A stretch of DNA of 64,000 bases from Chlamydoabsidia padenii. Its lineage: Eukaryota > Mucoromycota > Mucoromycetes > Mucorales > Cunninghamellaceae. The stretch covers positions 930,001 through 994,000 of the forward strand of contig JAIWND010000004.1 of NCBI GenBank assembly GCA_025330725.1, in the 5' to 3' direction. Shown piece by piece: positions 46,627 through 58,621 of the stretch. The notes below the pieces were generated by a model. That model did no database searches. It was not told where the DNA came from and saw nothing but the letters and a program-made list of their open reading frames with translations. The translations under genes were made by a program, and so were the position numbers. How positions within the stretch are numbered: the stretch's first letter is position 1; each line of letters starts with the position of its first letter.

Positions 46627-47743
46627 AAAGCTGAAAGGTGAAGGGGGAGAAAAAAAAAGTGAAACTTTTCCCCTCCCCCTTCTCTTCTTCCCCCTTTTAA
46701 TTCTATACTTCTTCTTTAACTACTGATCCCATCCACATTTATAGTAAACATGGAATAAAAGGCGGGAAAAATTCAAACCCGGGGCAGTTTGTTTTCTCCC
46801 GTGGCGGTCACGACATTCCCTATGGCTTTTACCTGATCAAGACAGTGGTGACACGACGCAACAATGAAGTAGGCTGGACAGAATCAATTGCATACTCAAC
46901 ACTAAAAGGTAAATCTTTAAAGAACAAAGAAAAAGTGTTATTTGTAGGCTGGTATCAAGTACCAAAGTGGGTGCTCAGTGGTTGACTCGTTAATGACAAT
47001 ACTCTATCACTTATTTAATCCTTTTTTTTTCTTCATCTTCTTTCTGCACAGCTAGATTATTACGGAAAAATATTCTTCAGCCACAACATTCCATAGAATA
47101 AGTTGTCATACATACGGACTCTTGGTTAGTGGAGGCGACTCGTGTGATCATAATGGTCTACTGATCACAAACAACAGCGAGAGGCCCCGCACGATCCCCA
47201 GATAGCTGCAGGTAGAAATCGGAAGGAAATCCCGATTAAATGTTGATTAGACACTATTGATGAATTCTGCGGTAAGGGTAATATGATCATCGGGATGAAT
47301 GTACTAATGCTTTGATTGCTTTTGGGTGGTCTCTTCCTGGTAATCCACTTCTAGGGTTGTTAACCCTTAAATCTTTATAACACATTAGTTTAACTAGTTT
47401 ACTATACCGTATAAATCTTAAGTTTATTATTCTACCAATAAAATCCATTTGTTTAACTTTTTATATACTTTGATGAAAAGGGGCGGGGCCATATTGGAAC
47501 ATGGTACCTCTTATAGCCCGTCTGTAAAGCTGCTTTTGATTGGCGTAGAAATACATTATCCGGATGGGTGTTCAATTTCCTATAGATATTGAAACGCAGC
47601 GGCATTACACTTTGTCCGTCAAACGATTGGCTGCTAGAGCTCCTACCTTTGCATGAACTCCTATATAAGAGAGATGATACTTTTTTGTTTTGTTTTTCTT
47701 TACTTTTAATAAACATTCAAACTAACCTAACAAAAACAATATT

Positions 47744-49712
47744 ATGGAAAATATACAAGCACTCGTTCTCAATGTGAATAGTCGTTTGGCCCTTCCCAGA
47801 TCAAGAAATAATGTTCTATCCATCGGGGCGGCACTTTCGTTGGTACTTGCTTACTGGGCTGTCGATCGAGTGGTGAGACCACCCAAGAAACTCCGTCATA
47901 TTCCCTATATTAACTTTTTCCAATACCTGTATATGATGATGATCCAACGTAAACCTCTTGCTGAAGTCTCAAAAGCGCTGATTGTACCTCTTGTTTCGAA
48001 TCCTGCCAGCCAATCTATTTATCTGAGACCCGATCGTTTAGGCTGGATGCTTCACATTGCTAATCCAGTAGCCGCCAAGAAGTTCTTTTTGAAAACAGGT
48101 ATATATTAAAAAGAAAAGAAAAAAAGTAAAACGTCGGGATTTGAAAAATAGGCTGAGCTCACATGTTGCATGATTTTTACTAGATGTCTTTGGCAAAGCT
48201 GATCTCTCAGCACAAAAAGGAAGTCTTTTACACGATTTTTTGGGGGAAAACAACATTCTCATGGCCACTCAAAAAGAAGAATGGAAAAAGCATAGAAAGG
48301 TAAATAAAGATATGTAAAATAACTATCATGTCTTATTCCATCTAACCAGACACTGATTGTTGCTAGTTGGTGAATCCCGCTTTCCATAAAAGCAAACCTG
48401 TCAAGCTCTTTGCTACTCTTGGGCATAAAACATTCAAAGTCTTGGATAGTTCGAATGAACAACCTGTTGACATTGGACGGTTGATGGAGAGATACACTTT
48501 GGAAGTGATTGGGGCTGCCGGATTTGGGTAAGTCGGAATTTGAATATCCGCGGGGCAGATTAAAAAAAAAAGAAAAAAAAAATGAAACACTCAACGTTTT
48601 TCTTTCATTACTTTTTGCAGATTCGACTTTGATTCTATCCTTGACGAAAATAATAAATGGGTTGAAACTTATTACCACATCAAGTCTGGTGTAAACGATC
48701 CCTTATTCTTCTTCTTCCCTTTGTTGGATCAGAAATTCCTTTGGTTATTCCCTGAACGCCGACGCAAACACGAAGCCTTACAACGGTTCCTTGGCATGTT
48801 GGATGATGTGATCGAAAAAAAGCGCAGATACTTGCAATCTAAAGAAGGAAAAATGGACGAATCAGAAGACGTTGAAAAGGATCTATTGACGCTCATGCTG
48901 GAAGGTGAACTCTCTGGTGAAGGTGTCCTTACTAATGAAGAACTCAAAAGCAACCTAAACGTATTCTTCATAGGTAAGTTCCCATTGGATAAAGGCAATT
49001 AACTAACTAACTAATACTTTCTTTTATGTCTATCTAGCTGGACACGACACCACAGCCAATGCTTTATCCTTTGCCATCCACGCCTTGGCTCGTGACCCCG
49101 TATTACAACAACAAGCACGGGACGAAGTGATTTCTGTCCTTGGCGATGCTCCTGAAAACATCTTCCCCACCTCTGAAGATACAAAGCAACTCGACCTTCT
49201 CAACCGGATCATCAAAGAAAACTTGCGACTCCATGGTCCAGCAGTCGTTGGTACGCCCCGAAAGTTGCGCCAGGATACGGAGGTGGCAGGTTTTTATGTC
49301 CCCAAAGACACACCGGTGACAGTCAACATTTACGATTTACATCACAATCCTACTCTCTGGGACGATCCTGAAACATTCGATCCTTCTCGTTTTGCTGATG
49401 GTGGTGAATCTGATCAAAAGGCAGGCGGTGGCATGTCTTATGCACCCTTCTATAATGGTCAACGTATGTGTATTGGGATGCAATTCAGTTTGGATGAACA
49501 GCGTGTGATGCTGTCTTGTTTATGTAAGTATGCTTTGGTTTAACACTCTATTCTACTTTAACTGACTCTTTTGATTTTATTTTGTTGTAATAGTGCGTAA
49601 ATATGAATGGTACCTCCCTGAAAACTCTGAACACAAGGATCGTGTTATTACTGGGAATGTTGGACTCTTGACTCCTGTTAATCTCAAGGTCATCTTCAAA
49701 CGCCGCTATTGA
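47744..49712 (+). CDS. Cytochrome P450 monooxygenase
   Basis: Six exons (47744-48098, 48184-48299, 48367-48527, 48621-48973, 49038-49523, 49594-49712) give 529 residues. An N-terminal helix (NNVLSIGAALSLVLAYWAVD) anchors it in the ER membrane, followed by a proline hinge (RPPKK). The I-helix oxygen-activation motif is AGHDTTANAL, the K-helix ExxR is KENLRLHGP, the PERF-like region is DDPETFDPSRF and the heme loop is FYNGQRMCIG with the axial Cys. All key residues are present, so it should be active. Substrate is unknown; the general pattern fits CYP4/CYP52-like or other fungal families, which I cannot separate by eye. Introns 1 and 3 each contain a copy of the recurrent element (48135 and 48533). 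Confidence 0.93.
48135..48147 (+). promoter_or_regulatory. CGGGATTTGAAAA element inside P450 intron 1
   Basis: A perfect core in the sense direction inside an intron. A variant, TCGGAATTTGAATATCC, lies in intron 3 near 48533. Two intronic copies in one gene are unexpected for a core promoter site. Confidence 0.4.
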
Positions 49713-50162
49713 TTGATGGATTATGTAGTTCCATATTACTTTATTATATATCTTTATCTTTTATTTTTAGCTCAGATAAACAATAAACTTCATTCTTTAC
49801 TTTGAAAATTAAACCATCCATGTTTTTTTTGGGGGGGGGAGAGGAAGGGTCTTTAAAACGGAACACATTAGGTTAAAACATAGGATATACATTATGTGAT
49901 GAACCTTGTCATGATAGACATACGGAAGCTATACATTATTTGATATTAAAGTCAATTAAAATCTGTTTATAAAGTTTTATTTTATTGAGTGGGTTATGAG
50001 ACATAAAAATACATCTATGAAGGAGAGAAGCAGTATAAGAGGAATAAGGTTAAAGGTAGCAACAATAAAATAGATATAGGATTGTGACAATAAACAAGAG
50101 TAAGAACATAAAGGGGAAAGAGACCTATATGATCATGGCTATTCCAATTCAAAGTATCTATT
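49713..50162. other. Convergent 3' ends of the P450 and FYR-domain genes
   Basis: About 450 bases of AT-rich DNA with AATAAA-like sites on both strands and a G run at 49831-49839. No gene is seen. Confidence 0.5.
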
Positions 50163-50261
50163 CTAGTCGCTTACACCTAGTTCATCGATTTCATCGTCCG
50201 AGTCGTTCGCCTGTGGATAGGTTGGTGCATGGTAAGTGGTGCCGAGAGGAAGACTTGACCG

Positions 50262-50308
<47 letters not shown>

Positions 50309-51856
50309 AATCCATTTCATCTTCCTCATCACCCCCTTCCAGATCTATATCTTCATCTTCATCGTCGGCTTCAGGTGTAACAGTAACATGATCAAGAGGA
50401 TCGTCGTCATCAGCCAGAGGTGTCATCCCTGTCGCATCACTGTTATTGTCTTCTTCTGTAACCGCCGCCACCATGCCATCCTTTGTCTTTCCACCTTTTC
50501 GATTTGCATTGCCCATCTGTTCGAGATTGCCGCGTTTCTTGAGTGCTGCCGCCATGACCCCTTTTGCCGCACGTGGTTCCATTTCTTCAAAAGGTTGCCA
50601 GACATAATGTTCCAATTCTTTCGCACCAGGCAAATCTTGAATCATCTTGGCAATCGTAGGATGCTTGAACCCATAGTAATCAGGACCTGACGCCGAGTTG
50701 GAATGATCGCGTTGTCGGATTTCGTTGGATCGTCGTACCACCACCGTCCATGCACCTGTGGCAGAATTGGCAATAATAGGTTGACCAGGCATATCCGCTG
50801 CTTCTAAATGGAATCTAGGTCCATCGCCTCCGTCTACGATTGTTGATGTGATGACTGTGTTGTTGTTCGGGTCCACCATGCTAGGATATGTTCTGTATTG
50901 GAAGAAGAAGAACAAGAAGAAAAAGAAAAAGGAAGGTTGAGTGATCAAGGCATTCTTTTTACTTTTGTTTTACCTGCTAACAGTATAACCCACAGGGAAG
51001 ATATAGCGTTCATTGTGGAAGGCTTCGCGACGAGGTTCGATCGTTCCAAGTTTCAGTACTGTCAATACACCAATTTGCTGAGGAAGTTTTGGATATCCAA
51101 ATTCGTCTCTTTCAATTGGTTGGACACGTCGTGTTTTTGCTGGTACTTTTGACATTTTGGATCGCTTGGGAGGTGCAGAGGCTACAGTGGTCTGGTCGTG
51201 GCCAGATGATCGAGTGGTGTCCTTTTTGGTCTTTCGTCGTTGTCGAGGTTTGGATTGTTTTTTGATCAGTGCCTTGATGCTGTTTTTGACTTTTATAATA
51301 AAAATAATAAAACAAAAAAATAGGTTATGACATGTTATTTAGTAGGTGGAGGATGTGTGCTTTTTTTTTATTATTATTATTACTTACCATCACTATCGTC
51401 ACCAGAGTCGGATAAATCACTTGGAAGGTCGCTGCTATTGTCGTCTGAAGATACCATTTGCTCCATACGGGCTATATTATCCAAAAGAAGACTATTTATA
51501 TCAAAGAGTAGTTGGTTAATACTCCAAGTCATCATTTACCATCAATCAATCCCTTGTCTTTATCAAAGTCGTTACTTACTTTCTTTCATAGGTTAAAGAC
51601 TTGATCTTTTTCCTGGTTTGTTCATATTGTTTCAACATGGCATCATTAGTCTATCAAGATAAAAATCAAAAAGAACGAGATGAATAACAAGTCAAAGAAT
51701 GCCCTACCTTATTTCTTTTTATCTTACCCCAATAATGTCACGTAGTTTTCGTTTCAACTTTTTGTACTTGTCTTCATTAAAGGCAGTTTCTGTTGGTGTG
51801 TTAACGGCGGCACCTGGAGTGGAGGGTAGTGGCAAAACTGTGCTAACGGCAGACAT
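50163..51856 (-). CDS. FYR-domain (FYRN/FYRC) nuclear protein, TBRG1-like
   Basis: Multi-exon gene starting at the ATG at 51856 (MSAVSTVLPLPSTPGAAVNT). Early exons give a coiled coil (NEDKYKKLKRKLRDIIG, MLKQYEQTRKKIKSLTYERK, LLLDNIARMEQMV) and a basic region with nuclear-import character. FYRN covers LPQQIGVLTVLKLGTIEPRR to FPVGYTVSRTYPSM. FYRC follows: GPRFHLEAAD, GPDYYGFKHPTIAKMIQDLP, YVWQPFEEM. Paired FYRN/FYRC domains occur in chromatin proteins (MLL, TBRG1); a coiled coil plus FYR without a PHD or SET domain is the TBRG1 arrangement. A role in chromatin or transcription is inferred. The C-terminus has an Asp run of about 15 encoded by a (GAT)n repeat at 50263-50308, likely length-variable. 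Confidence 0.85.
50263..50308. repeat. (ATC/GAT)n triplet repeat coding for poly-Asp
   Basis: About 15 uninterrupted triplets within the last exon of the FYR-domain gene. Confidence 0.9.
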
Positions 51857-51992
51857 GGTCAAGTGTAAAAGGGTTCTAGTTATAAAGTGGAGTTATAAAG
51901 ACAATACAATATGTTTATGAGGAGTGGGTGGGTCTGGAATGTAAGAAGAAGAGCAAGAAAGAGAAAAAAAGAAAAATCGGGCGGACTTTTGT

Positions 51993-52033
<41 letters not shown>

Positions 52034-52438
52034 GCGCTCCTGAAATCGAGGATGAGGCAGTATACCCCAGGATGTATGAGCTTGAAGCTTTCGTTTTCCT
52101 CTTACATTGACTGATTTGACAACCAAGCACTCTTTAAAAGCCAATTGGATTGTTAAAGATGATGTATGGAAAGGTGTTTAATAACAAAAAGCCTAAACAA
52201 AGTTAAAATAGGAAGGAGTTTATAATTAAGAAGACAATCATCGCCTATCGATATGTACCCAGTCATGTTAGCAAAATCATACTGTCCTTTGTCCATCCCC
52301 CTTTTTATAAAAAAGAAGTCAAGTCCACATACAATCATATTGGTACATACCAAAAGAAGAGATATTTTTATTATATTGTCAAAATAAGTTTTATTACTAT
52401 ACTACACTGCACACCACGCCGCATGACAGCCAATCATT
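51857..52438. other. Intergenic region with a long poly-T tract
   Basis: Upstream of the FYR gene and downstream of the tRNA methyltransferase gene. A poly-T run of about 34 lies at 51999-52032, preceded by AAAAAATCGGGCGGACTTTT, a distant relative of the recurrent element. No gene is seen. Confidence 0.5.
51999..52032. repeat. Poly-T tract of about 34
   Basis: One of the longest homopolymers in the window, upstream of the FYR-domain gene. Length may be uncertain in the assembly. Confidence 0.9.
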
Positions 52439-54844
52439 TTATTCGTCGGGCTTGATTCGAGCAAATTCGATCATCAATTCACTTGGTTCAGAGTGTGGGA
52501 ATAGGTCGACAGAGACCGCACGGACGGGTTTAAATGGTAATCCTTTAATACGTTGTGTTTTGGGTCGGCATAAACTAAGGAGAGAGAGAGAGAGAGAGAG
52601 ATTAGTAAACAGATGATCATAGAGAGAGAGAGAGAGAGAGATTAGTAAACAGATGATCATAGAGAGAGAGAGAGGGGGTGTATGTGTTTCACTTACGTTA
52701 CAAAGTTGGGGATAGCTTGTTTGGCATCACAACTAATATAGATCAGCTTGTCGATGTGCTCAGCTTCACGGATGGCACGAATCACAGTGGCATGAACACC
52801 ATTTCTAATGATAAAAAGAAACAATGAGTATTTTCCTTTTTTTTTATTATTGGTTTTATGTTCTCTTACCTTGGTGGATCCAACACTGCTACAATTTCTT
52901 CGTTATCCTGTCGTCGGAAAACGTTTAATTGGTTTTCAACTTTGCTTGCATAATATGTAACATTGGTGATCCCTACATAAAAGATCAGATTAATAACATT
53001 ATTGCTTTTTCTATAGGGTTATAGCATGTCTTACCGTTTCGTTCAGCATTTGCCTTTGCGTCTACAATAGCCTCTGGTACCATTTCCACTCCAATAACTT
53101 TATCAACGCTCTTGGCCATAGTGATTCCGATCGTTCCTGTACCACAGCAGATATCCAGCAAAGTTGTTTTTCTACCATCATTTAAATTGCACCATTCCGC
53201 ACATTTTGATAGCATGAGTTCAGCACCAGGTGTGTTGACTTGGAAGAAAGCACTGCTTGATATTCTGAAACGACAACCTAGTAATTCTTCATAGATATAT
53301 CCTTCACCATAGAGTACTTGTGTAGGAGCCCGATCAGTCAGTCCATTGGAGGCACCATCCCATTCTTGGAAGAGCAACGTGGTCACATCAATACCTTGGT
53401 CTTTTACACGTAGAGTCCAAAAGTCCACCAGGTCTTTCTTGATTTCCGCCACCTTTTCTTCACCAAGACCTTGGGACTTGATTTGTACCAGAATCATAAC
53501 TAGTTGTGTCAATAATAACAAAAAAAAAAAAAAAAATGTGTCTGTTTTCAGTTTCATTCGATGCATCTACCTGCGTGTGTTTAATGACTTACCATCACCA
53601 GTACGTTGTGTCTTGGTCATCAAAGTTCTCCAGACACCTTCCTTTTCTTCACGATCATACACTGGGTACTCGGAAGTACGGACATAATCCTGGATGATAA
53701 TAAAAAAAGTAGCACAAAGGGTTAGTATCATAATCCATTGTTCCCAGTCTTTTTCCTTTTTCTTTACCTGCATGGCCTTTGCGATTTTCTTTGCACTGTT
53801 AGGTATATTCTTCAATTCACTAGGTTCCAATACAGCGACAATGCCCAAGCGGAATAAACCCAGTAAGAAGCCAACAGTAGGTTTACCATCCAAGTCCTTG
53901 CCAATAGTGAATTCACATTTTGTGCGATATCCTTCAGTTTCAGGTGATGCAATGATGTCTAACACTTCGCATGGTAGTCCAGGTCTAATAACAATGTATC
54001 CTTTTTAGTCATCATTCCTTTATTTATTTATTTATTTTGTAACTGTATCGACTTACCCTTCCACCCATTTGATTTGTTTTAGTCCCGCTTTGCTTGGTTG
54101 AAGCCAAATCAGTTCCTTTTTCAGTTTGTATAGATGTTGTTCACCGATACTTTGTTTCTTCTTCAGTTGTTCTTCATAAGGTAATCTAATAAAGAAAGTA
54201 TCACAAAATGTTAGTACACAAATGGAGGAGTTTGATGTGTTTTCTACTTACTGGTATAAAGGTGTCACTTGTTTCGCCAGTCGTTCAGCAGGACTGAGGT
54301 TAGGATTCACATCCTGTTCCGTGTTCTTCTTGCCCTTCTTCTTTTTGTTCGCCTTGCTAAGGAAGCGGTTGCGGTGTTCTTCTTCAGTGACCATATCCAT
54401 AGATGTTTCCAAATACCTGCCCTTAAATTTTGCACCTTGGACATTCTTCATAGCCTGTTCTGCTTCTTCTTTTGTCTACAAATATAATAAAGTAAATAAA
54501 GATACGTATGCATACATATGTGTTAATATACCTTCACTATTCACTCCTCCCCCCCAATGATTTTTATAATGTATTACCTGGTAAGTGGCGATAGCATAGT
54601 CCCATTTAGGTGATTTGTTGAATCGAGGAATTCCTTTACTGGCCATGAATTCCTTGAGAGTACTGCTGGGACAAGATGCAATATTCTTTATGAAGACCTT
54701 GTAAATTATAGTTGAGTTATCGTCCACCTTGCTTTTCTTGTTAGCACCTTCAACAGTGTTTGATTGCGTCGTATCCGTATCTTCATCCAAGTTCCTTTTT
54801 CTTCCTAGTACAGTGTCGAGGAGCGATCGTGCGTATTTAAGCAT
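52439..54844 (-). CDS. TRM2: tRNA (uracil-5-)-methyltransferase, TRM2/TRMT2A type
   Basis: About nine exons on the minus strand; the start is MLKYARSLLD at 54844. An N-terminal RRM-like domain (KVFIKNIASCPSSTLKEFMA, ISO WDYAIATYQ, AEQAMKNVQGAKFKGRYLE, where ISO only marks a skipped gap) is as in animal TRMT2A. The methyltransferase part has RTKCEFTIGKDLDGKPTVGF, SSSAFFQVNTPGAELM, the AdoMet motif LLDICCGTGTIGITM, GVEMVPEAIVDAKANAERN, VAVLDPPR and the catalytic Cys in IYISCDAKQAIPNFVSLC. The common motif is SCNP; here it is SCDAK. It makes m5U54 (T54) in the T-loop of tRNAs. The promoter has GCGGGATTTAAAT about 105 bases upstream. One intron carries a duplicated 47-base (GA)n unit. Confidence 0.93.
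52576..52673. repeat. Duplicated (GA)n unit in a TRM2 intron
   Basis: A GAGAGA run followed by ATTAGTAAACAGATGATCAT is repeated head to tail, then a third GAGA run. It is a minisatellite-like duplication next to the splice donor. Confidence 0.85.
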
Positions 54845-55715
54845 GTTGATGATGGAAGCAAAAATAAAGAATTGTATCGCGGAAAGAGAGAGGCAAGAAT
54901 TGAAAAAAAAAAAATTTCCAACCTTCATTAAAGTCACGGAGCACATTTAAATCCCGCCCGTTGCCATGTGGCACACACGGATCACCCTGTTGTTCAAAAT
55001 TTTGATACGTACAAGGACTCGAAATCAAAGAGCACCTTGTTCAGACACCTTGTGATATGATTCTATGTATTCTTGTCAAGATTTACATTGTCTTTTATAA
55101 TCACAGGCAGAAGACGCCTTCTCGAATATATTCAATTTCCGACATTGACGCCTTAGACCATTGTAGCCGATTAACATTAAAATTTGTCACCACTGTTCGG
55201 TTTGAAAAGTCATGAGGTGTAGGTCGAAGGGTTTCATACATATGTAAAATGATAGAAAAAGGAATCTTAGCTCCGTATATAGCAGATCTTGATGTTAGTG
55301 ATTCTTTAAAGTGGAGGAGTCAAACAGTTCTTCAAAAATACCACCAACGAATGCTTAAAACTGTGGCCACTTTCTTTTTGTTTAGCCCTATTCCATACAT
55401 TTTCACATTCATGCAATAAACTTCCAATTCAACCCCCGAACGATTAACCCCCGTGATCAGAGTCAAACCATCATTTTTTTGTTTGGAGACAGGACCCTTG
55501 GCTAAAAAAAGGTCATTCAGACCCCGACATCCCTGGAACCGAACCGACTTGAAAAAAAAAAAAAAAAAAAAAAAAGAACGCAAGTCAGATGGTAATGACA
55601 GGGATATGTACTGAAACAAATCCTTATGCCTATATTATCCTTTTCAACCAACCTTTTTCTCTTTCTCTTCTTTATCCATTCTTATTACTACACACTCAAC
55701 ACATATTCAAACAAC
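54845..55715. other. Intergenic region upstream of TRM2 and the small membrane protein
   Basis: Divergent promoters. On the minus strand CGGGATTTAAAT lies at 54956-54945, about 105 bases before the TRM2 ATG. A poly-A tract lies at about 55552-55575, and a CTTTTTC-rich leader precedes 55716. No gene is seen in between. Confidence 0.5.
54945..54956 (-). promoter_or_regulatory. CGGGATTTAAAT element upstream of TRM2
   Basis: Sense orientation relative to TRM2, about 100-112 bases before its ATG, within a GGGCGGG context. Confidence 0.5.
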
Positions 55716-55964
55716 ATGTTTCTTCAAGCTATGAAATCCTATAGTGTTGCTACTCGTAGCGTACACAAAGTACCTGCTGAATCCAAACCTCTCATTGCCC
55801 TTGTGGGCGGCGCCCTAACTTGTAAGTATACTTTTCTCTTCACATGCATCAAAGAAAAAGTAAAACTGATGGTAAGGTTTCAATTTTTTTTTTCTTTTAT
55901 AGTGGGTCTATTTGTCTCGTCTCGAAAGTTGAGAAAAGATCCTACAATCAGACATCATCATTAA
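55716..55964 (+). CDS. Small single-pass membrane protein, possibly NDUFA4/B12D-like
   Basis: Two exons (55716-55821, 55903-55964) give 55 residues. After a basic N-terminus (MFLQAMKSYSVATRSVHKVP) comes one hydrophobic helix (PLIALVGGALTLGLFVSS), split by the intron, and a short tail (RKLRKDPTIRHHH). The layout of a short basic leader, a glycine-rich helix and an R-K-L..P-x-R tail resembles small mitochondrial inner-membrane proteins of the NDUFA4/B12D group. The match is weak and from memory. The intron with good splice sites and preserved phase supports a real gene. The His triplet at the C-terminus is unusual. Confidence 0.6.
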   Translation: MFLQAMKSYSVATRSVHKVPAESKPLIALVGGALTCKYTFLFTCIKEKVKLMVRFQFFFSFIVGLFVSSRKLRKDPTIRHHH

Positions 55965-56415
55965 GTTGTGTGAATAAAAAAAAAAAAAATTATGCAGTTT
56001 ACTTTATATTTCAAGTCCCGCGCATGATTTCTGGAATTATCAAATCCCGCTCGTTCTCGAACAACATGTTTTTTGATGTTAATTGATGGGATCGATCATT
56101 GTCATGAGTAAAAGAAAACGTCATCATTATCATATGACAGGGCACTGAGAGAGCGATTGTGGGCAATGTTTTGGTTTTAATACTAATATATCATAAAGGC
56201 AACTATATTGTGCATTATGTCATATGAAAGCGCCCAATTTATCACAGACAATAACATCACTAGAGTTATTAAAGCAGTATCTTTTTTTTATTTATTTATT
56301 GATTAGTGTTAAAAAACAAGAGTAAAACTATAACAGCAAAACAAACAAATACGCAAACAAAAGATGAAAGAGAGAAGAGGGGATAAAAAGTGATATGCTA
56401 TACTAAAAAGAAAAA
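55965..56415. other. Intergenic region with two adjacent recurrent-element sites
   Basis: TTTCAAGTCCCGCGC near 56009 and TCAAATCCCGCTCG near 56040 lie 30 bases apart in the same orientation, downstream of the small membrane protein. Neither is near a recognised start codon. The rest is the 3' flank of the BNI4-like gene. Confidence 0.4.
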
Positions 56416-58621
56416 TCACAAAAAGAATTGAGTATATTGTCGACTGGATGAGTGGACCACCATTTCATTAAGCTTGTATTCGTTGAGTTCTTGTTTGATT
56501 TGCAAGGCCAGCACCGGGGTCAATCGTTGACATGTCACTTGAGTATCGCAACGACGGTCATAGTCTTTACTGCCAAAAGTATCATGTACTCGAAGTGTAG
56601 TAGTAAACCGGATTTTGGTGTTTTTCTTGCCGGCAATAGTTGGTGCTGTTGTCATTGTTGCTGTTGTCGTTGTTGTTCGCACCCTTTTACCTTGTGGGCC
56701 CAATCCAGATGGTGGTGATAAAGAGGATGTGGGAGTAGATTCCAGAAGTAAACAGGTTGATCTGTTGTCATTCTCTTTGTTAGAATCCGACAATGAATCA
56801 TCACTGTTGCTACTTTGTTCACTTTTCAAAGAAGGTGATAAAGTGGGCGATCCACGCTGAAGTGAGCTAGGGATGATAGGAGTCGTATTAGGAGGTTGTG
56901 ATGCTATTAGACCAAAGTAATCTTGCTGTTGACCAGTTGATATTCCAAGTTGCTTGCTATTTTCTGACGAATAAGACGATTCCGGTGAGATGGTGGATGA
57001 TGCAGGCGAAGGAAGATCAGTGATAGTGCCATTTTCATCTTGTTGCAATTTGGGATACCGAAAAGATGCACTAGAGATTGATGAAGCAGGTGAATCGAGC
57101 ATTGTAACTATAAAAAGAGAGAACGGGATAGTGGGTATATGTGTAAGTAAGTATGATTCCCCTTCTTTCCTACATGCCTATTGATTCCTATTGATTACCT
57201 TTTTGTGCATTTGAATATTTTACATGCATTGATGATTCCTTCTGATTTATTATTGTTGATGTGTGTTCGTCCTTATTAGGCTTGGATTTTGATGATTTCC
57301 GGAAGAGTTTTGACCACGAGGACCGAGAAGACCCATTTCCATCAGACATTGTACCTGTTGTTACCACAGAAGATACGCACGAGACCAATGAGGGAGATCG
57401 TTGAAGAGATGTTGAAGAATTATATTGTTGCTGCTTGTTGCTGTAATTATTATTTCCACCTGTTAGGACACCACGGATCCGCTTTGATAATGATAGCCTA
57501 TTTTCTGTTGATTTGGACATTGAGAAGATAGAGGTCGATGATGAATAGATCGAGCAATCATTGGTGATACTTGTTGTATCGGATGTGGTTTTAATTGAAG
57601 ATGAAGCTGCAGAAGTATGCGACTGAATTGATGATCTTCGAGCTCCAGAATCATCCAATAATGAGGGCACAGGCGAGTTTGATCGATATTGCTGCTGCTG
57701 TGATCGTTGATGCTTCCTAGTACGTTCGGAATGTGATGACAAGGATGACTGTGACGATGATGGTGAAGACAAATTGTGTTGTGGATGACGTCGTTCTGTT
57801 GTTCTTGAAGAGTTGGTAATCAAGGACATTGAGCGACTTATACCAGAGGGCTGTGGACGACGTCGAGTAGGCGATGCTGTTGGCGGCGACTTGATTTTGG
57901 AATCTTGGTGTCTTTCTGTATGAGATGATCTTGTTTTATTTGCAGATGATTTACCCCCGCTGGCGCTAGAATTATATTTGTGTTGATGACGGTAATGATG
58001 ATGGTGTGACTTTGGTAATTCATTATATCCATGAGCAAATTTCTGTTGCTGTTGCTGTTGCTGTATTTGAAGTTGATGTTGATACTGTACCTTCAGTTGG
58101 TGATACTTGGCGTAAGAAGAGTTTTGGTTATAGGCTGGGTGGTATTCATTCATGATAGGCAGATGTTGTTCTTGTTGTAACGTCAAAAAATGTGGTGACA
58201 TCCAAGGATTCATCGCTGTTATCTAAAAAAGTTAAAAAGTTGAACAATAGTGTTAGATCGTTGGCCGGAGAATGAAAACAGTGCATGGATGGGGGAAAAG
58301 GGAGACAAATGGGGAGGGAAAGTAAGATAAAATACTAATAATGGCAAGATAAAGGAAGGAAGGGAGAAGGAGGAGGGAAAGGGAGGGGCAGGTGTTTAAT
58401 GCCCTTTTTTTTTTGTTTTTTTTTTTTTATATTCATATTACCTGTTGATCAAGTTGTATCTTGTAGGACATGTAGCTGGCCAAGGATATATCATCGTCGT
58501 TGGTTTCATAAGATGGTTCATCGTATTGTTGCATTTGTTGCTGCTTTTCATTATTAGAAGATAGTGACAAAGTGACTGTAGGTCCTGATGATGATGATGA
58601 TTCAATTACGGATGTCGGCAT
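56416..58621 (-). CDS. BNI4: BNI4-like bud-neck/septum scaffold protein
   Basis: Three exons (58621-58442, 58222-57199, 57107-56416) give 631 residues. Most of the protein is disordered and rich in Ser, Gln and His. The last 65 residues hold the conserved part: KKNTKIRFTTTLRVHDTFGS then KDYDRRCDTQVTCQRLTPVL and IKQELNEYKLNEMVVHSSSR. The K.RF...V.VHDTF..YDR..D..T..RLTP pattern matches the C-terminus of fungal Bni4 as I recall it. The embedded KIRF is an RVxF-type docking site for protein phosphatase 1 (Glc7). In yeast Bni4 tethers chitin synthase III and septins at the bud neck; here a role at septa or hyphal tips is inferred. Gln runs are codon-repeat encoded. Confidence 0.72.

Larger units (their letters stand above)
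44538..47743. other. Gene-poor region with repeats
   Basis: Contains inverted dispersed repeats at 45405-45860, a (GA)n tract at about 44660-44678 and CT-rich runs near 46310-46330. An element copy (CGGGATTTGAATTTC) lies at 46612, followed by a pyrimidine tract that looks like a gene leader. Sequence just after it (46.74-46.95 kb) reads peptide-like in two frames but lacks a usable ATG (ATG-GAA-TAA), so it may be a decayed gene. A 135-codon frame at 44982-45389 has no recognisable content. The P450 leader lies at the end. Confidence 0.4.

Noticed and set aside
46740..46960. Possible coding fragment after the 46.6 kb element
   Set aside because: Readable in two frames, no usable ATG and no family recognised.
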